This document shows, piece after piece, positions 1 to 7,523 of a DNA stretch of 37,300 nucleotides (position 1 is the first letter of the stretch; every line of letters starts with the position of its first letter). The notes beneath the pieces were generated by a model that had not been told where the DNA came from, made no database searches, and was given only the letters and a program-made list of their open reading frames with translations. Position numbers and translations under genes: made by a program. The stretch lies in contig CANQUJ010000018.1 of the NCBI GenBank assembly GCA_947627005.1, positions 1-37,300 of the forward strand, read 5' to 3'. Source of the stretch: an uncultured Clostridia bacterium. GTDB taxonomy: Bacteria; Bacillota; Clostridia; Oscillospirales; Ruminococcaceae.

Positions 1-44
1 AAGTGCGAACGGATAGAAATAATGCATACATTTGATTCTCGTCG

Positions 45-77
45 CCACGCCGTCGCGGACTACGTATCGTTCGCGGC
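45..77 (+). repeat. 33-bp repeat core, copy 1
   Basis: First of four copies of a 33-bp sequence starting CCACGCCGTCGCGG and ending TCGTTCGCGGC. It is identical to copies 2 and 3. It is preceded by GATTCTCGTCG, which resembles the T-loop and acceptor end of a tRNA, although no tRNA is present here. Confidence 0.8.
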
Positions 78-137
78 GGCATTTTCACGCTTACGCGCTC
101 AATGCCACCGCTCATTCACTCCGTCGCTCCGGCTTTT

Positions 138-165
138 CCCCACAAAATCCACGGATTTTGTGGGG
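138..165 (+). repeat. Long perfect hairpin inside mosaic, copy 1
   Basis: CCCCACAAAATCC pairs with GGATTTTGTGGGG across a 2-nt centre. The equivalent place in the right mosaic (33833-33858) has a different inner stem, AAACGC/GCGTTT, that still pairs. The changes are therefore compensating. Twenty bases later comes a GACCC-ACC-GGGTC stem followed by a T-run (177-201), which looks like an intrinsic terminator. Confidence 0.7.
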
Positions 166-373
166 CCCCTGTTTCGGCGACCCACCGGGTCGTTATTTTT
201 TGGTTACGGCTCTCGTGAATCGAACTTGCAAAGCGCCTCGAAAGTTCCCCATATATCAAATTATGGGCGCTTTGCGTGGATGCGATTATTTCTCCGTGAG
301 CACGAGCAGGGCGGGCAGATATGCCCGCGAAGTGCGAACGGATAGAAATAATGCATACATTTGATTCTCGTCG

Positions 374-406
374 CCACGCCGTCGCGGACTACGTATCGTT
401 CGCGGC
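374..406 (+). repeat. 33-bp repeat core, copy 2
   Basis: Second copy of the core, identical to copy 1 and preceded by the same GATTCTCGTCG tail. After the core this copy continues into a different downstream block (407-540), which also follows copy 4. Copies 1 and 3 share another downstream block. Confidence 0.8.
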
Positions 407-551
407 AAGCGGGGCGTTAAAACTATCTTTTCGGGCTTCGCGGGCAAAAACGCCCGCCCGCTCGCCCTCAAAGAGTTTTAATCGCGCCGCTGCGCACAGC
501 TTTCGCTGTGCGTGGGTTTAACGACTTTGATAGCGCTTTTTTCAGTTTCCG

Positions 552-582
552 AGCCCCTTCATTGAGGGGCTTTTTCTTTTTC
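552..582 (+). terminator. Intrinsic terminator (+ strand)
   Basis: AGCCCCT (552-558) pairs with AGGGGCT (565-571) around a 6-nt loop and is followed by TTTTTCTTTTTC. There is no gene immediately before it in the window, so it would end a transcript entering from the left, through or from the mosaic region. Confidence 0.7.
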
Positions 583-625
583 TATCCAAGAATTTTACAC
601 GAATTTTTTCGCCGCTCTCTGCCGC

Positions 626-740
626 AAAATCTCCCAAATCCGGAACCCCGCTCCGCTTAGTCGCCGAAAAAGCCCCCCGCGAAGGCAAAAAAAGTCGCAA
701 AAATATAAGCCCGCGCCCTATTTCGGGGAGCGGGCTTTGT
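626..740 (-). repeat. Terminator-linked repeat block, left copy
   Basis: This block from AAAATCTCCCAAATCCGG to the terminator hairpin closely matches 34442-34559. In both places it lies just downstream of a minus-strand gene: the XRE regulator here and the antiporter on the right. It carries that gene's terminator hairpin. The hairpin arms differ between the two copies but stay paired. Confidence 0.75.
700..737 (-). terminator. Terminator of the XRE regulator gene
   Basis: AAGCCCGC (707-714) pairs with GCGGGCTT (730-737), with GCCC/GGGG pairing inside. Read on the minus strand, the hairpin is followed by CTTATATTTTTGCG. It sits 26 bp past the stop codon of the 764-1003 gene. Confidence 0.7.
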
Positions 741-763
741 CAAGCGCTATATAAATATGTATA

Positions 764-1003
764 TCAGCTCAAAAGCTCGTCGGCCGTAACGCCGAAATAT
801 TTCGAAATCGCCTTGATCTCAATATCCGTCACAAACCGCTTGCCCGCCTCGATCCGCTGTATCGCGTTTTTGTCGAGATCCAGCCCCAAAAGCTGCAGAT
901 TGTCGGCCAGGGCGCGCTGCGAAATCTTCTTCCCGATCCTCATTCTTGCAACGTTTAGCCCGCAAATATTGTTTTTTCCCTCTGTCGTTTTGTTGATAAA
1001 CAT
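764..1003 (-). CDS. Small XRE-family (Cro/CI-type) helix-turn-helix regulator, 79 aa
   Basis: A DNA-binding protein made almost entirely of one helix-turn-helix domain. Residues 17-79 show the usual five-helix pattern: ISQRALADNLQ is helices 1-2, KNAIQRIEAGKR is the recognition helix and what follows it, and ISKYFGVTADELL is the last helix. I chose the ATG at 1003 because an AAGGAG lies 9 bases upstream. The longer open frame back to 1396 would run across the operators and into the divergent gene. There is no effector or membrane domain. Downstream lies its own terminator (700-737). Upstream lies a divergent control region with two copies of a palindrome, so the simplest reading is that this protein binds those sites and controls the 996-residue gene and itself. 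The family call is firm; the target is inferred. Confidence 0.87.
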   Translation of the reverse strand: MFINKTTEGKNNICGLNVARMRIGKKISQRALADNLQLLGLDLDKNAIQRIEAGKRFVTDIEIKAISKYFGVTADELLS

Positions 1004-1031
1004 AAAATTTTCTCCTTTTTCGCGAAATTTT

Positions 1032-1052
1032 TTGACATTCAGTGCTTGACAA
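1032..1052. promoter_or_regulatory. Operator 1 (imperfect palindrome) over the -35 box
   Basis: The left half TTGACATTCA is identical to that of operator 2, while the right half (CTTGACAA) is degenerate. It overlaps the -35 element of the plus-strand promoter and the possible -10 of the minus-strand promoter. Its centre is 53 bp from the centre of operator 2, close to five helical turns. Confidence 0.7.
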
Positions 1053-1074
1053 TAAGAAAATAATATGTTATGCT
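1046..1074 (+). promoter_or_regulatory. Sigma-A-type promoter of the secreted 996-aa protein
   Basis: TTGACA (1046-1051), a 17-bp spacer and TATGCT (1069-1074). The start of transcription is expected near 1081, giving a leader of about 55 nt with AAGGAAGG at 1123-1130, six bases before the ATG at 1137. Confidence 0.75.
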
Positions 1075-1077
1075 CAA
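1049..1077 (-). promoter_or_regulatory. Possible promoter of the XRE regulator
   Basis: On the minus strand, TTGAGC (1077-1072), 17 bp and TATTGT (1054-1049). An alternative is TTGACA inside operator 2 (1105-1100), 18 bp and TGTATT (1081-1076). Either choice overlaps the plus-strand promoter and the operators, so the two genes probably compete for or share control. Confidence 0.4.
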
Positions 1078-1084
1078 TACAGCA

Positions 1085-1105
1085 TTGACATTCAGTGAAT
1101 GTCAA
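1085..1105. promoter_or_regulatory. Operator 2 (perfect 21-bp palindrome)
   Basis: Half-site TTGACATTCA, one central G, then the exact inverse TGAATGTCAA. It lies at about +4 to +24 of the predicted plus-strand transcript, where a bound protein would block RNA polymerase. Confidence 0.8.
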
Positions 1106-1136
1106 ATCTGCGAATAAATTGTAAGGAAGGATATAT

Positions 1137-4127
1137 ATGATTAAGAAAATTACTGCGGTACTTCTTGCTTTGTCAATGGCCCTGTCATTGTGCAGCTTTG
1201 AAGTATTTTCGGTTGATACCGCCGGTATGGATGTCGCTTGGGAACTTGCTTCCCCGATTGAAGAAATCGGCTCTAAAACAACCGAAACCCTTTTCGGAAC
1301 TGACCACAGCAAGTTTATTGCCGCAATAAACACCGAGGGCGCGGTTCTCGAAATTACCGTTACCAACCCTTCGGACAGAGGCATGATGACTAACATCTTT
1401 GCCGACGCGGGCTGGTCTAACGCCTATGTTTGCGCGGGTAAAGACCAGTATCCGTCTAAGGGTACTTATACCTACACCGTTACCGCCGCTGAACTCATGG
1501 AACAGTTTTCGCTTACCGAAATCTCCAACATGAGGCTTCAGTTCGGTGTTTACGGCGACGAATCCGTCAAGGTCTCTCTTGACAGCGCCAAGGTCTATGT
1601 TCCCGCTTCGACCGGCGACGAGCCCGACGAGCCTCTCGAGACCACTCTTACTCTGTCCGCTAACGATTACGGCGTAGGCTCTAACTGGCAGGGTACTTAC
1701 CAGATCCCGATCGACGGCGTTTCCGCTTGGAAGACTACCATCGAAGAGATGCTCAAAACCGTCGGAAGCTTAAGCGTTTCCTTTGAGGTCGGCTCAGTAA
1801 CGGTCGACGGCGAAGAATATACCGACGGCGTTCAGTTCTGCGGAGTTATGCAGACCAACGACTCGACCACCGGCGGCTGGCACGACGAAGTTTACACCGC
1901 TACTACCCTTAAGGCCGGCGATAAAGTCGATATCAACTTCGGCAACGTCGGAAAAATCCTCGTAAACGACGATTCCGCTTCTACCGTCAACCCGATTATC
2001 AACGCGATGATCTCGAGCGAGAATTATCCCATAACCGAAGCCCACGATTTCAAGGTCACCCTTAAAAACATCGTTATAACCGTTTTTCCGCCCTTAGATG
2101 AGGACGTAGACGAAGACGCCGAAGAGATCATTCTTCCCTACGTCAAATTCGGCGAAAACGACGGCGACTACAACCACAACGGTTTAGTAACCCTTACCCC
2201 CGAAGACCTCGGTCTTTCCGGCGATAGGGTTATGGCCGAAGACGTTGTCAACGCGAATATCGACAGAATCATCGTTTCCTTCGATTTCGTAGACCTTAAG
2301 ACCCCCTCGGGAATCTCGCTCGATCCTTCGGATCTGCTTGTTCCCTACGTCTATAATATTCAGAACGGCGAGGGCGACGACTGGTCCAACTCGATTTGGT
2401 ACAGCGACTGGGCGAACGTCGCCACCGTTGACGAAAACGGCCACGTTACCGTTGATATGAGAGATCTTCTCGAACAGCTCGACGGCAAGGCCGGCGAAGT
2501 TCAGATCTCGTGGGATCCTACCGTTGTGCCCGAATACTATTCCGGCGTAAATGATTCTTTGACCCTCTATGTCAAGAACGTCACTATCGAATATTTCGAG
2601 CCCGGCGCAGAGATTCACAAGATTACCGCCAAGGGTTGGAAAGACGTAAAGTATGATGCAACTTCGACCTATGCTATGCAGTACTATCCGGGTGACGAAG
2701 GCTATGCTTATGCATACGCTGAAACCTATGATGACGCTTCGGGCGAATATCTCCACATCGAATTCGCCGAGCCTCTCGAATACGACGTTTTCGCCACCGC
2801 TTATTATACTCCCGTTGTCGAAGCTCCGGATCCCGGCCTCGAGGCTTATTTAGAGGCAAAGGGCATTGACCTCGAAGACTGGAATGTTTACGGTTCTTCC
2901 GCAGGCGCTTACCGCGTCGGTGAGTGGGGTGATTTCGTAAACGAAAACGGCAATTACTACTCCATAGCCGACTCTATTAGCTTCTATGAGGCTAATGACA
3001 TTGATCTTGACGACGTTTACTATGCGTTCAGCGTTGCCGTTCCCGAAGAGCTCGACACCTCCGCTTGGAAGTTCGGCGTTCATGTAAGAAACTTTAGCGA
3101 CGATTCGTCCGACTATCAAGGAATTGCAGACGACGACGGCGACTGGATTATAATCTTCACCCTCGGCGAGATTCTTAAGCAGAACGAGTCCGTAACCGAG
3201 GAGCTCATCAAGCTTTGCCCGCAGATTTGGATGGAAGAAGAAGACCACAAACTCGACACCGATTTCGTATACGATATTAAGTATACTTGCGCATTCCCCA
3301 TGCCCACTACTCCCGCAGAGCCCGACGATGACGAGCCCACGGTTTCTTCGCACACCTTCGACAACACTCCTAAGCAGAAGAGCGATGGAACGGGCACTTA
3401 TTACGGCGAGCAAGAAACCGGCAATCAGTGGTGGGCGCAGTACAAGATTTCCGATTACATCGACGCAGACGACAAGGTTGCAACCAACTCCATAACCTTC
3501 ACTTGCGAGGAATCCGCTTTCAGAATCGCTTACAACGATCTGAATCAAAAATGGAACCAAGACGCTGTTGTTTCTAAGGAAGTCGACGGAGTAAACGTTG
3601 CCGTTCTCGATCTTTCTACGATTACGATTGAGCACGATATACACGTTATCTTCACCACCGGTTACGAGGGAGACATCACCCTTAAATGGACCGTTGCTCC
3701 TACCGCTTCCGCGGCCGCTATCTCGACCCTTTCTCTCGAGCCCGAGGCCCGGTCGACGGTTACAATTCCGGCGAACTGCTCCGAGCAAGCTATCGCTCGC
3801 GCGGGCGACACCTGCCTCAACATCAAGATCGACCCGACCAGAACCGTTGATTTCGTTCATATGACCACCGCGACCGTCGATTTTGCCGATATCGAGAACT
3901 ACGAGTTCCCCGAAATCGTCAGCGTTAAGGTCTACAACGCTCCTTCCTCGAGCGGCAAGGGCAGCGGCAAGAGCAACTACCCTGGCTACGTTGTCCAGCT
4001 CGGAGAAGAGTATCACGGCTTCTTCATGGGCGGCTTTATGATCACCATGCCTCACACCTTCGTCGGCGACGAGTGCACGCAGTGCGGATACATCCGCCCC
4101 ACCCCCGCGGAGGATTCTGCGGAATAA
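1137..4127 (+). CDS. Secreted acidic multi-module protein, 996 aa, function unknown
   Basis: An exported protein. Residues 1-26 form a signal peptide (MIKK, hydrophobic core, then SFEVFSVDTAG). The mature part is rich in Asp, Glu and Tyr and reads as successive beta-sandwich-like modules at roughly 30-160, 165-320, 330-500, 505-730 and 735-960. Several modules close with a similar strand (KVSLDSAKVYV, KVTLKNIVITVF, LTLYVKNVTIEYF). That pattern is common in carbohydrate-binding modules of Clostridia, but I cannot name a family. The C-terminus has HTFVGDECTQCGY, a CxxC knuckle that recurs at the ends of clostridial surface proteins. There is no LPXTG motif, no C-terminal membrane segment and no recognisable dockerin, so it is likely released or held non-covalently. 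It is preceded by a strong promoter with two operators, next to a divergent XRE regulator. A role in binding glycans or surfaces is inference. Confidence 0.85.
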   Translation: MIKKITAVLLALSMALSLCSFEVFSVDTAGMDVAWELASPIEEIGSKTTETLFGTDHSKFIAAINTEGAVLEITVTNPSDRGMMTNIFADAGWSNAYVCAGKDQYPSKGTYTYTVTAAELMEQFSLTEISNMRLQFGVYGDESVKVSLDSAKVYVPASTGDEPDEPLETTLTLSANDYGVGSNWQGTYQIPIDGVSAWKTTIEEMLKTVGSLSVSFEVGSVTVDGEEYTDGVQFCGVMQTNDSTTGGWHDEVYTATTLKAGDKVDINFGNVGKILVNDDSASTVNPIINAMISSENYPITEAHDFKVTLKNIVITVFPPLDEDVDEDAEEIILPYVKFGENDGDYNHNGLVTLTPEDLGLSGDRVMAEDVVNANIDRIIVSFDFVDLKTPSGISLDPSDLLVPYVYNIQNGEGDDWSNSIWYSDWANVATVDENGHVTVDMRDLLEQLDGKAGEVQISWDPTVVPEYYSGVNDSLTLYVKNVTIEYFEPGAEIHKITAKGWKDVKYDATSTYAMQYYPGDEGYAYAYAETYDDASGEYLHIEFAEPLEYDVFATAYYTPVVEAPDPGLEAYLEAKGIDLEDWNVYGSSAGAYRVGEWGDFVNENGNYYSIADSISFYEANDIDLDDVYYAFSVAVPEELDTSAWKFGVHVRNFSDDSSDYQGIADDDGDWIIIFTLGEILKQNESVTEELIKLCPQIWMEEEDHKLDTDFVYDIKYTCAFPMPTTPAEPDDDEPTVSSHTFDNTPKQKSDGTGTYYGEQETGNQWWAQYKISDYIDADDKVATNSITFTCEESAFRIAYNDLNQKWNQDAVVSKEVDGVNVAVLDLSTITIEHDIHVIFTTGYEGDITLKWTVAPTASAAAISTLSLEPEARSTVTIPANCSEQAIARAGDTCLNIKIDPTRTVDFVHMTTATVDFADIENYEFPEIVSVKVYNAPSSSGKGSGKSNYPGYVVQLGEEYHGFFMGGFMITMPHTFVGDECTQCGYIRPTPAEDSAE

Positions 4128-4164
4128 CGAATTGACAGCTTCCTAATTCATTTTTTCAAGTTTT

Positions 4165-4200
4165 TGCGGAGTCGGGTTAAACCGGCTCCGCAGAAATTTT
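4165..4200 (+). terminator. Terminator of the 996-aa gene
   Basis: TGCGGAGTCGG (4165-4175) pairs with CCGGCTCCGCA (4182-4192) with one G-T pair, and is followed by GAAATTTTTG. It lies 38 bp after the stop codon. Confidence 0.75.
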
Positions 4201-4214
4201 TGCGCAAAAATATC

Positions 4215-4238
4215 CCCGAGGATTTTCCTCGGGTTTTT
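4215..4238. terminator. Second, possibly two-way terminator
   Basis: CCCGAGG (4215-4221) pairs with CCTCGGG (4227-4233) around ATTTT, followed by TTTTT on the plus strand. On the minus strand the hairpin is followed by GATATTTTTGCG, so it can also end the ffs-to-tadA transcript. Confidence 0.75.
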
Positions 4239-4281
4239 CGTTTTTCGTCGACTGTTCGGTTGCGCGTTCCGCCGCGCCGGA

Positions 4282-4767
4282 TCACTCCGCTAAATCGGGT
4301 TTATTCTTTTTCGCCTGCCTAAGCTCTTTGAAAAAATCGCTCAAAAGCGCGGCGCACTCGCCCTCTAAAACCCCCGAGACGACCTCGGGCTTGTGGTTAT
4401 ATCCGAGCTCGAACATCTTCTGAACCGATTCGACAGAGCCGGCCTTATAATCCTTCGCGCCGTAAATGACCCGCTCGATCCGCGAGTTTATGATCGCCCC
4501 GGCGCACATCGGGCAGGGCTCGAGGGTGACGTAAAGGTCGCACCCGATGACCCGCCAGCCGCCGAGGGTTCTGCTCGCCTCGTCAAGGGCGATGATTTCG
4601 GCGTGAGCGAGGGGGGATTTGTCGCTCTCGCGGCGATTGTACCCCCGGCCGACTATCTCTCCGCTCGATTTTTTAACCACAACCGCGCCGACCGGGGTTT
4701 CCCCGAGGCTTGCTGCGGCTTTCGCGAGCTCTATCGCCTCGCGCATATATTCTTCGTCAGATCTCAT
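4282..4767 (-). CDS. tadA: tRNA-specific adenosine deaminase TadA, 161 aa
   Basis: Converts adenosine 34 to inosine in the anticodon of tRNA-Arg(ACG), in the cytoplasm. The zinc-dependent deaminase signature is complete: HAE at 55-57 (zinc His and catalytic Glu) and PCPMC at 84-88 (two zinc Cys). The length is normal for bacterial TadA. I chose the ATG at 4767; the longer frame to 4827 would add about 20 residues unlike the family that merely shadow recR. The start lies inside the end of recR (11-bp overlap) with no clear Shine-Dalgarno sequence, which suggests translation coupled to recR. It is the last gene of the dnaX-ebfC-recR run. Related deaminases act on cytosine or guanine, but the PCPMCAGAI context and the length fit TadA best. 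Confidence 0.9.
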   Translation of the reverse strand: MRSDEEYMREAIELAKAAASLGETPVGAVVVKKSSGEIVGRGYNRRESDKSPLAHAEIIALDEASRTLGGWRVIGCDLYVTLEPCPMCAGAIINSRIERVIYGAKDYKAGSVESVQKMFELGYNHKPEVVSGVLEGECAALLSDFFKELRQAKKNKPDLAE

Positions 4768-5368
4768 TTCGGTTTTCGAGCGCTTTATAAAGCGTGACCT
4801 CGTCGGCGTATTCGAGAATCGCGCCAATCGGAAGCCCGAACGCCAACCTCGTGACCTTTATCCCGAGGGGCTTCAAAAGCTTTGAGATATACATCGCGGT
4901 GGCCTCGCCCTCGGGGGTCGGGTTGGTCGCCATAATAACCTCGGCGACTCCGCCGTTCTGAATCCTCTTCAAAAGCTCGGTGATGCGCAGTTTGTCCGGC
5001 GTAACGCCGTCGATCGGCGAGATAAGCCCATGCAAAACGTGGTAGACCCCGTTGTATTCGCGGGTGCGCTCAAAGGCCGAGACGTCTTTCGGCCCCTCTA
5101 CTACGCATATCGTCGTGTGGTCGCGGCGCTCGTCGTCGCATATCGGGCAAATCTCTTTGTCCGTAAGGTTTTGGCAGATTTTGCATGCGTGAACCGTCTT
5201 GTGCGCGCGAATAATCGCCTCGGCAAAGGCCTTCGCCTCGTCCTCCGACATCGACATGACGAAATACGCAAGCCTCTGCGCGGTTTTCATTCCGATACCC
5301 GGAAGCTTCGCGAACTGCTCCGCCAAAAGGGTGAGCGGGAGGGCGCCCGAGCCGCCCTGCGCCGACAT
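4757..5368 (-). CDS. recR: Recombination mediator protein RecR, 203 aa
   Basis: Works with RecO (and RecF) to load RecA on single-stranded DNA during gap repair. Domains in order: helix-hairpin-helix around [14 protein letters not shown] (21-34); a four-cysteine zinc finger with Cys 62, 65, 74 and 77; a Toprim domain from about 85 with EGPKDV at 91-96; and a C-terminal part with a PTPEGEATA motif near 147-155. Its length of about 200 residues is standard. The start ATG overlaps the ebfC stop by one base (TGATG), so the two are translationally coupled. This pairing of ebfC and recR is widespread in bacteria. Confidence 0.96.
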   Translation of the reverse strand: MSAQGGSGALPLTLLAEQFAKLPGIGMKTAQRLAYFVMSMSEDEAKAFAEAIIRAHKTVHACKICQNLTDKEICPICDDERRDHTTICVVEGPKDVSAFERTREYNGVYHVLHGLISPIDGVTPDKLRITELLKRIQNGGVAEVIMATNPTPEGEATAMYISKLLKPLGIKVTRLAFGLPIGAILEYADEVTLYKALENRNEI

Positions 5369-5718
5369 CAGAACAGCCCCGGCATATTCATATTCATTCC
5401 GCCGGTGATTTTTCCCATTCCCTCCGAATTTTCGGCCTCTATATTCTTCAAAACCTCGTTTACCGCGCTCGCGACAAGGTCTTCGAGCATTTCGGAATCC
5501 TCCGGGTCGATAACCTCTGGGCTGATGTGTATTCCGACGACCTCGCGCGCGCCGTTCATAGTGATCTCTACCGCGCCGCCGCCGACCGTCGCCTTAAATT
5601 CCTTTGCGGCAAATTCTTCCTGAAAAGCCGCCATATCCTCCTGCATCTTCTGGGCCTGGCGAATGACCTGGTTCATATTCGAGGGGCCCTGCATATTCTG
5701 GGGTATTCTCGCTTTCAT
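5368..5718 (-). CDS. ebfC: Nucleoid-associated protein YbaB/EbfC family, 116 aa
   Basis: A small DNA-binding protein that forms dimers with a tweezer-like shape and coats DNA. The N-terminal helix ([22 protein letters not shown]) is followed by the conserved strand region with [19 protein letters not shown] and a C-terminal helix with [16 protein letters not shown]. The Met/Gly/Asn-rich tail ([17 protein letters not shown]) is also typical. AAGGAG lies ten bases before the ATG. It is 20 bp downstream of dnaX and overlaps recR by one base, the usual dnaX-ebfC-recR operon. Confidence 0.95.
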   Translation of the reverse strand: MKARIPQNMQGPSNMNQVIRQAQKMQEDMAAFQEEFAAKEFKATVGGGAVEITMNGAREVVGIHISPEVIDPEDSEMLEDLVASAVNEVLKNIEAENSEGMGKITGGMNMNMPGLF

Positions 5719-5738
5719 CTTTTACAGCTCCTTAATAA

Positions 5739-7343
5739 TTATTCCACGTCGACCGGAATGTCGGCGCTCTTTGCCTTTTCTATAAGCTCGTCGACGGCGC
5801 TTTTGCCGCCCCTGCTTTCGGGCTCTCCGCCTTTAACGCATTTCGCCCGCAGACTGTAATTTATCCCGGTGACCTCAAACGCCGCCTTTTTAAGCGAGGC
5901 CGCGTTTTCCGGCCGCTTAAACAGCCCGAGGAAAAATTCGTTTTTGACGAGTATCAAAAGGTTCTCGCCCTTGACGTAAGCCTCCGAGCCCTGAAGAGCG
6001 CCCGCGCAGCCGGGGTTTTCGGCGGTAAGGCGGTCCAAAATGCTCTCCCATTCCGCGCACCTTTGGGGCGACGGGTCGTCGCTCTTCGGCGGCTGTTCTT
6101 CTCTCGTCTCCGGCTCCGGGGGGTTATAAACCGGCCTCGGCGGGGGCTCCGTCGTCTGCTTTTTCGGGCGAAACGCCGTTTCCCCGCGCTTAAGCTCTTC
6201 TATTTCGCGCTCAAGCCTGTCTATCCGCCTTTCAAGGGCCGAAATATCCGCCCCGCCCGCGCCCTTTGCGGCGCAAAGCTTTATGACCGCCATCTCAAGT
6301 TCGGTCCGCTTTGAAACCGCCCTCGGAAGCGCCTCGGCGCAGTCCCGAAGTATCCCGAGCTTTGAAAGAATATCCCCCAAAGAGAGCTTTTCGGCGATCT
6401 CTTTAAGCCGCTCGGCCTCGCCTTCAAGGCAGGACATAAGCTTCGGCTTATCCGGGACGGTTTTTATCAGCATAAGGTTGCGAAGCTGGATCAAAAGCTC
6501 GTCGCAAAGGCGGCTCATATCCTTCGACTTCGAGTAAAGCTCGTCTATTTTCAAAATCGCGCCGGCGGCGTCCCCCTCGGCCGAGAAGGACAAAATGTCG
6601 AACAAATAGTCCCTCCCCGCGACCCCGGCCGCCGCCGAGACCGCCTCCGCGTCGATATGCTCCGAGCATGCCACGCATTGGTCCAAAAGCGAAAGCGCGT
6701 CGCGCATCGCGCCGTCCGAAAGCCGGGCGATAAGCTCGGCCCCGTCGGGCTTAAGGTCGATCTTTTCGTTTTCTGCGATGTATAAAAGCCGCTCTACTAT
6801 GTCTTCCTCGCGGATCCGCCTGAAGTCGAACCTTTGGCAGCGAGAGATTATAGTCGCCGGGACTTTATGGACTTCTGTGGTCGCGAGAATGAATTTGATG
6901 TGCTCGGGCGGCTCTTCCATAATCTTTAAAAGCGCGTTAAAGGCCGCATTTGAAAGCATATGGACTTCGTCGATGATATAGACCTTATATCTGCAAAGCT
7001 CGGGGGTGTATATCGCCGAATCTCTAAGCTCGCGGATATCGTCCACCCCGGTGTTCGAGGCCGCGTCGATTTCCACGATGTCCGAAAGGGTGCCCGCGTC
7101 GGCCGCCCGACAGATCTCACATTCAAGGCAGGGCTTTCCCCCTTGAGGGTTAAGACAGTTTATCGCCTTTGCGAGTATCCTTGCGCAGGTGGTCTTTCCC
7201 GTCCCCCGCGAGCCGGTAAAAAGATAGGCGTGGGCGGTCTTGCCGTCGGCCACCTGCCTTGAAAGGGTCGCGGTGATATGCGGCTGCGAGACGACGTCGT
7301 CAAAGGTCATCGGCCGCCATTTGCGGTAAAGAGCGGTATACAT
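5739..7343 (-). CDS. dnaX: DNA polymerase III gamma/tau subunit DnaX, 534 aa
   Basis: The clamp-loader ATPase that loads the sliding clamp at the replication fork. Visible signatures: Walker A GSRGTGKT (44-51), a four-cysteine zinc module (Cys 63, 72, 75, 78), Walker B IIDEVH (123-128), the sensor-1 stretch FILATTE (151-157) and the SRC motif (167-169). The C-terminal part after about residue 365 is a coiled coil (ALERRIDRLEREIEELKRG) and a proline/acid-rich linker, then a tau-like domain that binds the polymerase. I saw no A6-7 slippery run that would produce a separate gamma form. GGAGG lies seven bases before the ATG. The gene follows the SRP RNA directly, as in other Firmicutes. Confidence 0.96.
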   Translation of the reverse strand: MYTALYRKWRPMTFDDVVSQPHITATLSRQVADGKTAHAYLFTGSRGTGKTTCARILAKAINCLNPQGGKPCLECEICRAADAGTLSDIVEIDAASNTGVDDIRELRDSAIYTPELCRYKVYIIDEVHMLSNAAFNALLKIMEEPPEHIKFILATTEVHKVPATIISRCQRFDFRRIREEDIVERLLYIAENEKIDLKPDGAELIARLSDGAMRDALSLLDQCVACSEHIDAEAVSAAAGVAGRDYLFDILSFSAEGDAAGAILKIDELYSKSKDMSRLCDELLIQLRNLMLIKTVPDKPKLMSCLEGEAERLKEIAEKLSLGDILSKLGILRDCAEALPRAVSKRTELEMAVIKLCAAKGAGGADISALERRIDRLEREIEELKRGETAFRPKKQTTEPPPRPVYNPPEPETREEQPPKSDDPSPQRCAEWESILDRLTAENPGCAGALQGSEAYVKGENLLILVKNEFFLGLFKRPENAASLKKAAFEVTGINYSLRAKCVKGGEPESRGGKSAVDELIEKAKSADIPVDVE

Positions 7344-7374
7344 ATTTGTTCCTCCGAAATTTATACATAAAAAC

Positions 7375-7507
7375 CCGATCCGAAGTACAGGCGCGCGGGC
7401 GAGACTGCGTCACACAAGGCAAACCGTTTAATGCTGCTCGGTTCCCCGCCTGACATGGTTCGCGGCGCCTTGTTGCACAGGACCCGCGCGCCTGTATCTC
7501 GGATCGG
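7375..7507 (-). ncRNA. ffs: Signal recognition particle RNA (4.5S/SRP, small type)
   Basis: The RNA scaffold of the signal recognition particle, which binds Ffh and targets nascent membrane and exported proteins. On the minus strand the conserved apical domain is plain: ACCATGTCAGG, then GGGGAA, then GAGCAGCA, matching the SRP GTCAGG...GGAA...AGCAGC pattern. The two ends pair over a long stem (CCGATCCGA at 7375-7383 with TCGGATCGG at 7499-7507, and GGCGCGCGGG with CCCGCGCGCC further in). The closing stem is followed on the minus strand by GTTTTT, so it doubles as a terminator or attenuator before dnaX. Exact ends are estimated from the stem. Confidence 0.92.
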
Positions 7508-7523
7508 ACGGAAATCAGCCGGA

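Larger units (their letters stand above)
1..540 (+). repeat. Left mosaic of hairpin-rich intergenic repeats
   Basis: This stretch has no credible gene. It is built of short blocks that recur, in the same orientation, at 33533-34430. Blocks seen in order: the end of a block ending near 35; a 33-bp core at 45-77; a segment with a long hairpin at 138-165 followed by a GGGTCGTTATTTTTT tail at 187-201; a block at 202-234; a longer block at 271-364 containing a GCGGGCA/TGCCCGC hairpin (310-327); the core again at 374-406; and a block at 407-540 with hairpins near 440-460 and at 493-512. Short open frames here (for example 321-521) follow repeat junctions and have no ribosome binding site, so I do not call them genes. 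The region starts mid-block, so more copies probably lie to the left of the window. Confidence 0.8.

Noticed and set aside
202-234. Possible degenerate tRNA in the GGCTC...GAATCGAAC...GCAAAGC block (also 33532-33564 and 34394-34426)
   Set aside because: The reverse strand has a T-loop-like GTTCGATTC or GTTCGAATC, but the flanking bases do not pair as a T-stem and no acceptor or anticodon arm exists.
1-540. CRISPR array
   Set aside because: Repeats are irregularly spaced, differ in the downstream block, and no cas genes are present.
764-1396. 210-residue version of the XRE regulator
   Set aside because: The extra N-terminal part crosses both operators and the divergent promoter and overlaps the start of the 996-residue gene. 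A good ribosome binding site supports the ATG at 1003.
2850-4055. 401-residue minus-strand open frame opposite the secreted protein gene
   Set aside because: It is fully antisense to a well-supported gene, has no ribosome binding site and no recognisable domain.
5739-7343. Programmed frameshift in dnaX producing a gamma form
   Set aside because: No A6-7 slippery run was seen in the expected part; the longest run noted there is five A.
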